This document shows, piece by piece, positions 11,326-22,900 of a stretch of DNA of 64,000 nt; the first letter of the stretch is position 1, and each line of letters begins with the position of its first letter. The stretch covers positions 9,718,453 through 9,782,452 of the forward strand of contig CM063256.1 in assembly GCA_032158295.1 (NCBI GenBank). Reading direction: 5' to 3'. The translations under genes were made by a program, and so were the position numbers. The stretch is from Pycnopodia helianthoides. Its lineage: Eukaryota; Echinodermata; Asteroidea; Forcipulatida; Asteriidae. The notes beneath the pieces were generated by a model. The model saw nothing but the letters and a program-made list of their open reading frames with translations, did not search any database and was not told the DNA's origin.

Positions 11326-11975
11326 ATTGAAGGTAACTTGTGCCTTCTGCACATCTTATGCACATAAATTCTTTTCATGTAAAGTATATCATAATAACAA
11401 ATGGAAAACACTCATTTACCTATTATTATAATAGGCAAGACAAGTCAAAGGGTGTGTAACATTAGTAAGATTCAAAATATAAAAAGTCCACATAATTGCA
11501 CATAACTAACAGCCTCATGCTCTTGCTTCTCTCTTGTACTTAGTTCATTCCAAATTATTTATTTATTATTTGCTTTAACACTATATTAATTTTGTATACT
11601 TAGATGCGCTTTTGTTTTCGTTACCTTTCTATGTACTGATATTCTAATATTGAACTATTTTCCAAAAAGAGTATGGAATAAACGTCTTATTGAATTAAAT
11701 TGAACTGAATTGAATGGTATAAAGATGGCCATGGTGGAAAACTTCCCTTCATATAATTTTGCTCATTTTTAATAGCTCTAGTTTTTTTAAGGAAATGAGT
11801 AAAAAATTAGTCTTTATCGCGCGTGTCCAAAACCCGATGTTTGAAAACAGTGAAAACATATACTTTTTTGTACTGTTTTCTCATGACTCCGAAGACCGAT
11901 TGAGCTTAACTTTTCACATGTTTGTTATTTCATGTATATGTAAGGTAACATAAAGTGCGGATATGAGTCTTTGAC

Positions 11976-13145
11976 AATGCGCCGTATTTTTGACCGCGTG
12001 AGGGCGCTCTCAAAAATAATTGTATCACTTCCGGGGGTATAACTTAAGCGATATCGTCACCGATTTTACGAAGTAGCACAGAGGTAAGATACCAGTAAAA
12101 AGTAACAATCGGAGAAAAACGGCGTTTAAAGCTGAACGCTTTTTAAAATCAAGCTTTCCTTCAAAATTTCAAGGTATTTTCAGCTGGTTTTCTTACAGTG
12201 GAGACTTGAAGCATTCAACTTCTTATATGCGGTGCTTTTTAATGTTTTTCGTCCTAAATTAATAAGCAATAGAATAAGAAAGATGCGTGCTACTTCGTGA
12301 CGTCGAAAATTGACATTTTTCGTTTTCACGAAGTAGCACAGCAATGTATTACTATGCGTGTTTGTGACCTAGATAGGTCACGCGCGCGCTACACACAAAG
12401 TTGCAGTGCTACTTCGTGAAAACGTTTTTTCCAATTTTGAGGTGTGTGTGCGCCGTGTGTTTCAATGGTAAATTGAATCTCAGTGCTACTTCGTGGCGTC
12501 AAAAAATGTCAGGTTCGGTGCAAAGTTGCAAAACCTAATTACCGTAATTAAAAAAGTAAAGCTCATGAAGCGTTGAAACTTCGTGAAATTGTAGGCCTCG
12601 GTTAAAATTGTTTAAATATGTAAAAACTGAAATCTGGAAAAAACAATGGTTTTGTACACTGCGTGCTACTTCGTGGAATCGGTGACGGATTATCGTCTGC
12701 TCAGGTAGCTGTGTACAGTTTTAACATCGGCGTTCTGTCACTTCTGTGCGCGAGAGAGTTAAGTTAGTGCTTCTAGAATCTAAGGTGGATTAATAACGGC
12801 TCCTTTAAAGAAATAAAAAGCCCTGTAAAAATATCAGAACTGGCAGTTAAGCGTGGCTCATCCTTTCCTCTTTAATATAATCTCCGCAAACAAAAACTGC
12901 TTCAAATACTTCCTCCAGACAGTTAAGGACTAAAACACATTACTACCAGACGGAAAGTAAGACCTTTAAAGGAGCCGTTATTACCTTAGATTCTAGAAGC
13001 ACTGACTAAACTCTCTTGCGCACAGAAGTGACAGAACGCCGATGCTAAACTGTACACGGGTAGCTGAGCAGACGATAAGTTATACCCCGGAAGTGATACA
13101 AATGTTTTTGAGAGCGCCCTCACGCGGTCAAAAATACGGCGCATT
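11976..13145. mobile_element. TIR element with long inverted arms, interrupted by another TIR element
   Basis: The left end AATGCGCCGTATTTTTGACC... is matched by ...GGTCAAAAATACGGCGCATT on the right, with about 70 bp of inverted repeat. A further ~110 bp of arm follows (12691-12808 versus 12966-13080). The left arm is split by the nested 12047-12690 element; joining across it restores the match to the right arm. No transposase ORF. Confidence 0.75.
12047..12690. mobile_element. Nested TA-flanked non-coding element with repeated TGCTACTTCGTG motif
   Basis: The uninterrupted right arm of the host element shows that this 644-bp segment was inserted between ACT-TA and TA-TCGTCTG, duplicating TA as Tc1/mariner-type elements do. 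Its ends are AGCGATATCGTCACCGATT and AATCGGTGACGGAT. It carries six copies of TGCTACTTCGTG or its complement, at about 12068(-), 12288(+), 12327(-), 12406(+), 12484(+) and 12664(+). No ORF of note. Confidence 0.7.
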
Positions 13146-13176
13146 ACCAGTATTGTAAAATGGAAAACGACACAAT

Positions 13177-13516
13177 ACGGTATTGTACACTTTTGGTACA
13201 AGCTCAAAATCAGTGTCCACATTTTGTGTGATTCAACATATGCATGAACAAACAAACCTGTGAAAGTTTGAGCTCAATTGGTCATCGAGGTCACGAGAAA
13301 ATAGTGAAAAGAGATCTTATGTGTTTTCTGTTTTTTCAAATTATCGCGCGCGATAATTACTATTGTTTTACTCGTTTCTCAGAAACGATAGCCTTTTAGG
13401 CAGAAATATTTTAAGGAACCCTTTCTACCATTACTTACTTTAAATCATGTAAGTTATGTGTGAATCTGTGAACGTTTGTGTTTTCGATCATTACCAATAG
13501 TGTACAGGGCCTTTAA
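13177..13516. mobile_element. MITE (TATTGTACACTTTTGGTA family), copy 1
   Basis: Nearly identical to 58188-58529 over about 340 bp, including the central ATCGCGCGCGATAA palindrome. The right terminus is AGTGTACAGGGCCTTTAA. The left end abuts another repeat and has lost its TTAA. Confidence 0.75.
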
Positions 13517-13824
13517 ACTAACAATATGATAGAATGAAGAGAAGAAATTAACAGGTCAGGGCAAAGAAACAAAACAAACGAACGCAAAACAACATCAAAA
13601 TAACCCAGCCGCCCGCCACGCGCACGTTTCTTGTCGACCCCGCAAATCAAAAAACATCTTTGTTTTTCCATTACTTGCAGCTATTTAAAAAACTTTTTTT
13701 TAGCAATGTCTCCGTTGGTTCTGCACACAAGGCGAAGCCTGGATCCCTTTGGTTCAAGTCACCGGTTTCAATGCTAGGAACCCCAAACACCTCACCGAGA
13801 TGAGATATAAACTGAAATTGGATC

Positions 13825-14206
13825 TTAAAGGCACTATGGACACCTTTGGTAATTGTCAAAAACCAGTATTCTCACTTGGTGTAGCCTATCCCATCATATG
13901 CATAAAATTACAAATCTGTGAAAATTTGGACTCAATTGGTCATCGCAGTTGCAAGAAAATAATGAAAGAAAAAACACCCTTGTTGCACAAATTTGTGTGC
14001 TTTCAGGTGCATAATAAAAGGCTTCGCTGAAGTCTTTTATTATTTGAGTGAGAAATTACCTCTTTCTCAAAAACTACATTACTTCAGAGGGAGCCGTTTC
14101 CCACAATGTTTTATACTATCAACAGCTCTCCATTGCTTTTTACCAGGTAAGTTTTTATGCTAACATTTTTTAAAGAATAATTACAAATAGTATTCAGTTC
14201 CTTTAA
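13825..14206. mobile_element. TTAA-bounded MITE-like repeat
   Basis: Begins TTAAAGGCACTATGGACACC and ends AGTATTCAGTTCCTTTAA. Shares internal blocks (ATAGTATAAAACATTG in inverse, GATGACCAATTGAG in inverse) with the repeat at 1560-1905. Confidence 0.6.
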
Positions 14207-14265
14207 TTGATCTGTTTGACTGAAGACGATTGGTTGCTATAAATGGAAAGGTGGATAACGTAGGT

Positions 14266-14715
14266 GGCGTGTCGTGGCCGAGCGGTCTGCAAATTTTTTT
14301 CTGCAGCACATGCCGGCTATGGAGTAAACAGTTAAGGGATATCCCTTAACTGTTGACTGTATTGACGAAGTATGCTACAGAAAAAAAAATCGCGAGCGGT
14401 CTGCTGCATCGGCTTCAAGTTCAAGTCCCGCTGGCCGATTCATCGGAGTGTGGATTCGATTCCCAAATCATTACACCTTGTGTCCTTGAGCAAGGCATAA
14501 TTGCTTCTCTTAACCCAGATGTATGAGCAAGGCATAATTGCTTCTCTTAACCCAGATGCATAAGTGTGAATCTGAGAGGGCTGATACAGTAAATATGTTG
14601 GAATAACCGCTTATCACGAATTTAAGCAGCTTGGGGGTAGTGTGCTCCCCAGGGAGTTGAAAAAGTTAGAGGAATGGTCTACATGTATGCCCGGTAACCG
14701 ATAATAAAAATTTGT
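14266..14715 (+). mobile_element. tRNA-derived SINE, interrupted in its head by a small MITE
   Basis: Head GTGTCGTGGCCGAGCGGTCTGC (A box) is split by a 102-bp insert at 14291-14392. It continues after a 12-bp duplication (CGAGCGGTCTGC) into CATCGGCTTCAAGTTC and the B box. The body TTGTGTCCTTGAGCAAGGCA matches the intact SINE at 19037-19388. Confidence 0.75.
14291..14392. mobile_element. Small palindromic insertion inside a SINE
   Basis: Ends AAATTTTTTTCTG and CAGAAAAAAAAAT are inverted repeats. The centre AGTTAAGGGATATCCC continues into a perfect 22-bp palindrome. It is flanked by the 12-bp direct repeat CGAGCGGTCTGC. Confidence 0.75.
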
Positions 14716-15740
14716 AAACCGCCTTGTTCTAACTGCCTTTCTAGTTTTTCTCCCCTGTCTTGTTATTATATATTTTTTATTGTGAAAATGTATGAAAATG
14801 ACAAAAAGGACCGGAGATGCTTTTACCTAAAATTCTATTGCAACAAACTTTTATTACAATATTTACAATTTTAACCAAATGTACAGTGTTAACTTACATG
14901 TTTCTGAACCATTTAACTCACATAATTATTTCATTCGCATATATCAGAAAGATTATGTACAAGATAAAAAGTAGTTGTACAGTTTCAGAATGGCAATTTT
15001 GCAAAATATCAAACTTTGCTTCTCATAACTAGCACATATCACGATATTTGCTGATGTTTCATATTCACAAATGATCAGTTCAAACAATATACAAGTTGAA
15101 ATTTATAGATCAAGTAGGTGGCATTTGATACAATTGTAACTGGATCGTTCTGCTGATTCTCAACTTGGTAAAAAAAACAAAACATGAAGAGCTCTGTTGA
15201 ATGCAGATTCATTCTTTAAACATTCGATCAAAATCTAAAGGAATTTGCGTGGTGCTATCGTTCATCATTATTATTAAAAAATTAATGATTAGGATGGAAG
15301 AACATGCCTTGGATTTACAGAGCGAAAAGCCTGTCTCAGATCACCAGAGTCTACATCCTTTGTAACTAGCATAATATTATTTGTCCTTGGAAGAAAAAGT
15401 CAGAACATTTTATCATGTGCAAGGGCTGACCTACATGTACACATGGTGTAGGCTCTAAAACACTCTTCAGAACTTCTTAATAAAATTTGTTTCCTGATTT
15501 TTATAAGACTTGAAACATTTCCATCAAACAGCACATACAAACGGGTCTGTAAATTCCAAAGCGGACTTTCTGCGACCAGTCATAAGCTGAAAATCAGCGC
15601 CGTTTTGGTTGAGTATCATCAGAATTCAAGAACGGACTTTAAATTCTCTGTGCAAAAAATGTACGGACAATATATTTGAAATGTGACGTCCTCGAACCCT
15701 TTAGGATTTTGACAAAAATTGCACTTGAAGGGTATCAAAC
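14716..15740. other. Intergenic, AT-rich, nothing recognised
   Basis: No exon, RNA gene or clear repeat end was found. ORFs are short and of random composition. The CC2D2A transcript probably ends near the right border of this stretch. Confidence 0.5.
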
Positions 15741-15760
15741 ACAATGGCATTTTACACCAT

Positions 15761-15766
15761 TTTATT
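15761..15766 (-). promoter_or_regulatory. CC2D2A: Candidate poly(A) signal of CC2D2A
   Basis: TTTATT on the plus strand reads AATAAA on the minus strand. It lies about 140 bp beyond the most distal copy of the CC2D2A stop codon (15910-15908). Confidence 0.45.
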
Positions 15767-15902
15767 GTGGGGTGAGACACTTGCAATTTTCCCCCCATTT
15801 TCATAGGGACTCCATCTACAATTCTACTGGAAAGAGAGTGGATTTCAAGGCTTAATTTGACCTTGGAGCCTCTCTTTAATGATGATGTTACAGACCTTTG
15901 AA

Positions 15903-16806
15903 GCAAACTACCGCTTCCTTGTCATTGAGGCGATGTATACCCAAATGGACAGTACGCTGTTTGGATACGAGTGGATGTGAACAGCAAGCCCAAACTCAAC
16001 TACCGCTTCCTTGTCATGGAGGCGATGTATACCCAAACGGAAAGTACGCTGTTTGGATACAGCTTGCCAAGACTCAACTACCGTTTCCTTGTCATGGAGG
16101 CGATGTATACCCATACGGACAGTACGCTGTTTGGATACGGGTGGATGTGAACAGCTAGCCCAAACTCAACTACTGTTTCCTTGTCATGAAGGTGATTGTA
16201 CCCAAACGGACAGTACGCTGTTTGGATACGGGTGGATGTGAACAGCTAGCCTAAACTCAACTACAGTTTCCTTGTCATGGAGGCGATGTATACCCAAACG
16301 GACAGTACGCTGTTTGGATACGGGTGGATGTGAACAGCTAGCCTAAACTCAACTACAGTTTCCTTGTCATGGAGGCGATGTATACCCAAACGGACAGTAC
16401 GCTGTTTGGATACGGGTGGATGTGAACAGCTAGCCTAAACTCAACTACAGTTTCCTTGTCAGGAGGCGATGTATACCAAACGACAGTACGCTGTTGGATA
16501 GGGTGGATGTGAACAGCTAGCCTAAACTCAACTACGTTTCCTTGTCAGGGAGGCGATGTATATCCAAACAGACAGTACGCTGTTTGGATATGGGTGGATG
16601 TGAACAGCAAGCCCAGACTCAACTACCTTTTCCTTGTCATGGAGGTGATGTATACCCAAACAGACAGTACGCTGTTTGGATATGGGTGGATGTGAACAGC
16701 AAGCCCAGACTCAACTACCGTTTTCTTGTCATGGAGGCGATGTATACCCAAACAGACAGTACGCTGTTTGGATATGGGTGATGTGAACAGCAAGCCCAAA
16801 CTCAAC
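15903..16806 (-). repeat. 92-bp tandem array made from the last CC2D2A exon
   Basis: About ten units, measured at the GCTGT motif at 15956, 16048, 16126, 16217, 16309, 16401, 16490, 16579, 16671 and 16763. On the minus strand each unit carries the last ~30 codons of CC2D2[21 protein letters not shown], then [10 protein letters not shown] and TAG. The outermost unit leads into unique 3' sequence. Units are mostly 89-92 bp, one about 78 bp, with scattered 1-3 bp indels. Only the unit ending at 16623 is read in the gene's frame. Confidence 0.85.
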
Positions 16807-16901
16807 ATCAGACGACTCATGATATGTACACCGGTACTCCGCACTTTCTCTATTACCATACGCATCTCTGTGTATGAAGTATGCAGTGGGAAGCCACAGA
16901 G
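16623..16901 (-). CDS. CC2D2A: CC2D2A last coding exon, running through two copies of the 92-bp repeat
   Basis: Acceptor CCCCTACAG. Begins [20 protein letters not shown], then RSTGVHI, matching the family. The next 92-bp unit is then read out of frame (about 35 odd residues). The following unit is read in the correct frame as [20 protein letters not shown], then YITSMTRKR and TAG at 16625-16623. The first unit lacks one base that the other units have (16771-16792). So the canonical C-terminus survives, displaced by one repeat. A sequencing indel near 16806 or 16780 is the alternative explanation. Confidence 0.8.
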   Translation of the reverse strand, partial: LCGFPLHTSYTEMRMVIEKVRSTGVHIMSRLMLSLGLLFTSPISKQRTVCLGIHRLHDKKTVVESGLAVHIHPYPNSVLSVWVYITSMTRKR

Positions 16902-19900
16902 CTGTAGGGGGAACCAATGTGCAAATATTTACTACGGTAAAGGCTGAATGAAACAATTGAATTTACATCTATTTTAAAGCAAGACAGTTTCTTTAAAATA
17001 CAGATTATAATTATTACATATTTCAAGTAATGAAACCAATGATGCCTCATAGGCAAACTTAATCACTGTAGCTTGCAAGCCTGAGGAAACTTGTGAATAA
17101 GGGTGCTTGCTATGTGAACCAGAAACACTGGGGTTAACCGCTACTCTTCCACGATAGGTGTTTTGGGTTCTTGTACACGCACTGCCAATCCTAGCACATG
17201 CGACATACAGCCTAATGTCCCATCCGAAGGACGAAGCAACTATGGTGAAGTATCTTGCTAAAGGACACAAGTTTAACAACCAGGACTCGAACCCACACTC
17301 TGCTGAGCAGACACACCAGAGCTTGAGTCCGGCGCTCTTTACTGCTCGACCAAAACATGCCATTGTATATTATTGAAAATAAAGTAGGCAAACTGTCTAG
17401 AAAGGCTAATAGTGGCAACAGGAAAATATCCCTGTTGAGTTGTTATGGCTCTGGAAACTGATTTTATCATTTGGTGTCCGCGTTAACTTTGGTTACATAG
17501 TAATGTTCATGCAGAATAGAATGTGCTGATGGAAAAAACCAAAAAAAAACCAAGCCCTAAACCCTATGTGTTTAGAGGCAAAGACACTCTTCAGGAACTT
17601 ACGTTATAAGAGTCCAGAAGCTGTTGCAGCTCCCCCTGGTGTTCATCACTACCAGCCTGGCTAAACTCAAGCTTACGCAGGATTTGTCTGAAGACCTGGG
17701 TGCAGTAACGATTCCAGCGCGTGATGTGACGCGGTCGCCACGCCATGACGCAGTCTCTTAACTTCTTCTCAATCCTGTCAATAATGTCAACAAGAAATCT
17801 TTGGGATACCCAACTGCTGGTCTTATCCTGGGCCCAATTTCATAGAGCTGTTTAAAAGCAGAAAGAATAGCTCAACAATTTTCTGCTAAGCAGGTATTAG
17901 CAGGATACCGGTCACAAATTGCACAAATTGGCCGGTAACCTTACACCGGTAGGCATAATTTTGTTGTGCTTAGCTACTTTTACTGCTTAAGCAGCTCTAT
18001 GATATTGGGCCCTGGTTTCAAACTCAAAAAAGACCCCATGCACTGATGTAACTTGATACTGTCTGCCCATTGACTGCCATGTAGGGAGTCAGGTTGAGTG
18101 TTAAGATATGATGAAGGTTTTGATTTGATAAGCCTATTATCATTATTATTGTACTATCATTATTGTTATTATTTATTCGACCAAAACAACACAAAATGTA
18201 CAATAAATAAATGAATGTACATAAGTGATAAAAGTAGGAAAAAAAGCATACACAATAAACAAAACAACACAAAATGTACAGAAAAAAAATGAATGTACAT
18301 AATAATAAATGCGATAAAAGTAGGAAAAAAGCATACATAATAAACAAAACAATAATATAAAATGAACAGAAATACACAGAGTCTGAACATCTTAAAAGGG
18401 CCAATACAACAATAAATGCTATTTAGTTTTCGAGAAAGAATCTGTTAGGATCGAAAAAGCAGGCCATAAACTTGCATTTATACCAAAAGGTTCTTTTGGT
18501 TGGACCAGTTTGCAACAGCTAGTTCTATATTCTCGTTAAAACTTTATGTTTTAATTGTATTGGGCGGCCAAAAATTGAATCAAGCGTCTTTAGGAAGTCT
18601 GAGTTTGGACTTACTTGTCCTGTAGATCTGCCACATATTCCCTGTCAGTCTGGTAGTAAGACAACTGTGTCGGCTGTTAACATACAAATTACAAAAAAAA
18701 CATGAGCAATCACAAATCCACTCTCATTAATTTAAATGCAATATCAATTCAGATTAAATTCATATTTTATTTTTTACATGCATACACTAGTATAGAAAAC
18801 AAGGTTGATGAGAAATACCACATAAATGTAGGTGCAGGGTTCTTCCCATGCACAAAGCTAGCATAATATCAAACCAATACACATGAATTGCGGGACAAAA
18901 GCCAAAAAAGTATACGTAATATATATATGAAAATAATTGCTTTGACTTCAGATCAAATTCTCAAAAATCACGAATATAAAACCATTTAGAATGCCCCAGA
19001 TTGCACAGTGGGGCTTTCAAAACCAAAGATAAACAGGGTGTCGTGGCTGAGTGGTTTAGAGCATCGGATTCAAGTTCTGGTGGTCGAGTCATCGGGCTGT
19101 GGGTTCGATCCCGGTCGTGACACTTGTGTCCTTGAGCAAGATGCTTTACTATAATTGCTCCTCTCCACCCAGGGGTATAATGGGTACCTGCGAGGGTAGA
19201 GATTGATATTGTGTATGAAAAAGCCTTCGGTGCGCCACGGCAGCACGGGGCTGTATACTCCCCAGGGAGCTGAGAAAGATTACAGGAATGCTATTGGCCC
19301 AATGACCAGGGCACTAATGTAAAGCGCATTGATACGTTATTGTGAAATGCGCTATATAAGAACTAGTTATTATTATTATTATTATTAAACACAAAGTAAA
19401 GAACATTCCAAGGACCTCGTTTCAATTCAGAGTGCATAGGCCTAACTTCCACAATTCGGGTCCAGAACGCCTTCCAGTTTGAACAAATCCTAAGGAGAAA
19501 CCTGTAGGAGCAACGATTTTGGTTCTATAATCGAAACAATTCAATAAAAAAAACCTGCAAATGTTGCAGTTTTTATCATGAGTTAGTTCAGTTCAGTTCA
19601 GTTCTTTAATTTTCGCCACACAGGCAAACTATACAATACGTATGGAACATACAGTCACCTTACAAAGGTTAAATAGCAATGATAATAAATAGAGTAATTA
19701 GTAAATACAAATATAAGGCAGATACATGTGGAAGGAGGCCCTCAAAAAGCAACGCTTGTCTAGTAAGGGCCCCCAGTTATGAGATTGTAGAAAGATGAAA
19801 AGACTGAAAAAGGGGTTGCAGTTTCCTCTTGGCCTAGAGATAAAAGTTACATAAATACAAAGACAAAAATATCAAACACGAAAAAAGGGATAAAAAGGAG

Positions 19901-22900
19901 GAGGATTAAAAGAGGGGAGAGGTTACCAGCACATACAGCCTCAGCCAGATATGGTTGATCACGCAAAAATGAACACTGTCTGTGACTATTTTGTCAGCTC
20001 TACCATAGAACCTTTAAAGGAACATTACAGAATTGGTAAGAAAAAAACTTATACTTTTTGATCACAGATTTACATAAAACCTACGCGGCCTAATGATGAT
20101 GATAGTAGAAAACATCACTTGAAATATTTCTGTCTGAAATGCCATATTTGATGAGAAATGAATAAACTAATTTTCTGATTGGAGTTTATCGCTCAGCGAG
20201 CGTTTTATTAATTTGTTGAATCTATATGATTTCATGCAAATGTGTAATCTGTTTTTCACTATTTTCTCGTGACCCAGATGGCCGATCGATCTCAAACTTG
20301 TCAGTTTATGTATATGGTGGATTACATAAAGTGCCTACACTGCCAGCAACTGTTTTGTTTGCAAAAACCAATTCTGTATAATGTTCCTTTAAATAACTTT
20401 TCTCATAAACCACCACTCACCTGAACACTTGAAAGCCCCGGGTTTGGGTAGCTCCGGCCGAAGAAAGGCTTCCATAGTTTAGCTTTACCGACATCAAAGT
20501 CAATCCTTATGGGCTCGGCGTTGAGTTGCATGTTAAACCAAACCTGCACAGACAACAAGGCATCTTGTCACACAGTGCTGAAATTGTGTTGATGCAGTGG
20601 GTATGATTGCTCAATGTTAAAACAAGAATGATTTGGGAAAACATTTCATCAGTTTTGCCCTTCACGGTGTAGCCTTGATTAAGGCTATTTAGGGTGTAGC
20701 CTTGATCAAGGCTATTCACGGTGTAGCCTTGATCAAGGCTATTCACGGTGTAGCCTTGATCAAGGCTATTCACGGTGTAGCCTTGATCAAGGCTATTCAC
20801 GGTGTAGCCTTGATTAAGGCTATTCACGGTGTAGCCTTGATCAAGGCTATTCACGGTGTAGCCTTGATTAAGGCTATTCACGGTGTAGCCTTGATCAAGG
20901 CTATTCACGGTGTAGCCTTGATTAAGGCTATTCACGGTGACAACTATCTTTAACAAAGGGACACCTTAAAAAAGTTTGGAAACAAACTTATTTCAATGAA
21001 AAACAGCCGTCTGTTTAATCCAAATTCTAGCCAGGTGGAAATAAGCGACCTGTGAGTTAGATTTGAATGTGGCACAATGCCTTGTTTGTCACAAGTGAAG
21101 CTAAATTTTAATTCCTCGGACTAAGGTTTTGGACTTTGTTTTATGGGGGATCTGTGATGAAATACAAGAGGCAGTTTCGGAAATTACATTCTCATGGTTC
21201 ATCACACTGCCCACTGTCTTCAGCGGACAGAAGCTATCAAACTGGCTGTAGTGCTCTCCAGTTGAAGGGCTCCAGATCCAGTAGCTACCGCTGTCTTCCC
21301 TGGTCAGCACGTATGTGGTGGCTCCCTCTGGGATGGCCGTACCGGTGATCAGCCAGGCCTTCTTGTTGAGATACAGGAAGTAATTACAGAGGAGGACAGC
21401 ATGCTCCTCTTCATCTCCCTGCAGCATTTGAAGGAATTGCTGTAGAGAAAAAAAAGGGAAGTAAAATGCTGAACAGTATTTTTTTATAATTTTTTTAAAT
21501 GAGATATCGCCTAACTCACAAGGCCGAACGGCCACTTCAAGGTGAGGGCTACACTTAACTGATTTGGGCTGTTGACCCAAATTAACTGACTGACACCAGA
21601 TGCATGTTGCCACCTACTCTTTTTGGGCTGAAACAGGGTTACCCCCTTCACAATCCATAAGGATGTAGGCATGGGTATCATCCACTAGGAGCCTGGCTGG
21701 TAGAGCAGAATGCACTACCTTCCCAACTTTTTACGAAGCAATTATGGCTAAGGGCACAAGTGTCATGACCGGGATTCGAACCCATACTGTGTTGTTGACA
21801 ACACCAGACCACTCAGCCATGACATGCCACAGTATGAACTGAGGGAATAATCAATTCAATAACAAATGAAAGTGGAACTTCCCCTACAGTCAGACGAAAA
21901 TAGTTGAGTTACTGGAAATGACAATGTAGAGGGGCACAATGTTTTTCTAGAGTTTGGCTTTTCTTTCCTTGTTTTGGGGGGGTTTTGTTCCCCTCCTGCA
22001 TGCTCCACCCTTACTCGCTCAATGTATTTTTCATTCTTTTTTATTTGTTTATACTATTTATTTTATTTGTTTTCACTTCTTATAAAACAAGGGCCTACTC
22101 TCTTCTTTATTTGTTTAATTTAGTTTTTTTCTGTTGGATTACTTCTCTTTTCATCTTCATGTACTTGTTTCTCTGTAGTTTTTTGTCTGGTTGGTCTTGG
22201 TCAAATAAATAATAATAATGCCTTGATTCAGGGAACATGACCAGGCCTGGAGTTTCATCTTTAAGAGGGCAAGGCAAATTTCATTTCGCAAAGAGCACTT
22301 CCGGTTGAAAATCTTAAAGTCTATGGGAAACTTTTGAAGTGGCATCAAGGCCACGACCAGGGCATCAGGGGCCATGGGCTGTAAAACACAACCTGGCTTG
22401 CTAAGGTTTATCAAAGAATCGATAAAGTCAAGATTGATGAAATGTTATAACCAAAACTATTTTTATATGGAAAAACCACAAAATGAATTTTATTGATTAA
22501 GTGCTCCTGTCATATCAATGCCTCGATAAAGGTAACAGGGGCAATGGGCTGTAAAACACAACCTGGCTTGCTAAGGTTTATCAAAGAATCGATAAAGTCA
22601 AGATTGACGAAATGTTATAACCAAAACTATTTTTATATGGAAAAACCACAAAATGAATTTTATTGATTAAGTGCTCCTGTCATATCAATGCCTCGACAAA
22701 GGTAATAGGGGCAATGGGCTGTAAAACACAACCTGGCTTGCTAAGGTTTATCAAAGAATCCAGAAAGTCAAGATCGACAAAATATTACATGTATTACCAA
22801 AACTATTCATATGGAAAAACATGCTTCTGTCACTTACGTCACATGTGCTCCAAATGTCACAGAGTCCCGGGAATACAACATTGTCCGATACGAACGGAAT

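Noticed and set aside
18024..18404. Minus-strand ORFs rich in Phe, Leu, Cys and Tyr that look like membrane proteins
   Set aside because: They arise from duplicated AT-rich sequence in a CC2D2A intron. No splice signals or family match.
20659..20956. Long repetitive ORFs on both strands, or a CRISPR-like array
   Set aside because: The 27-bp unit is a multiple of three, so stop-free frames are automatic. Units abut without spacers, so it is a minisatellite and not a CRISPR array.
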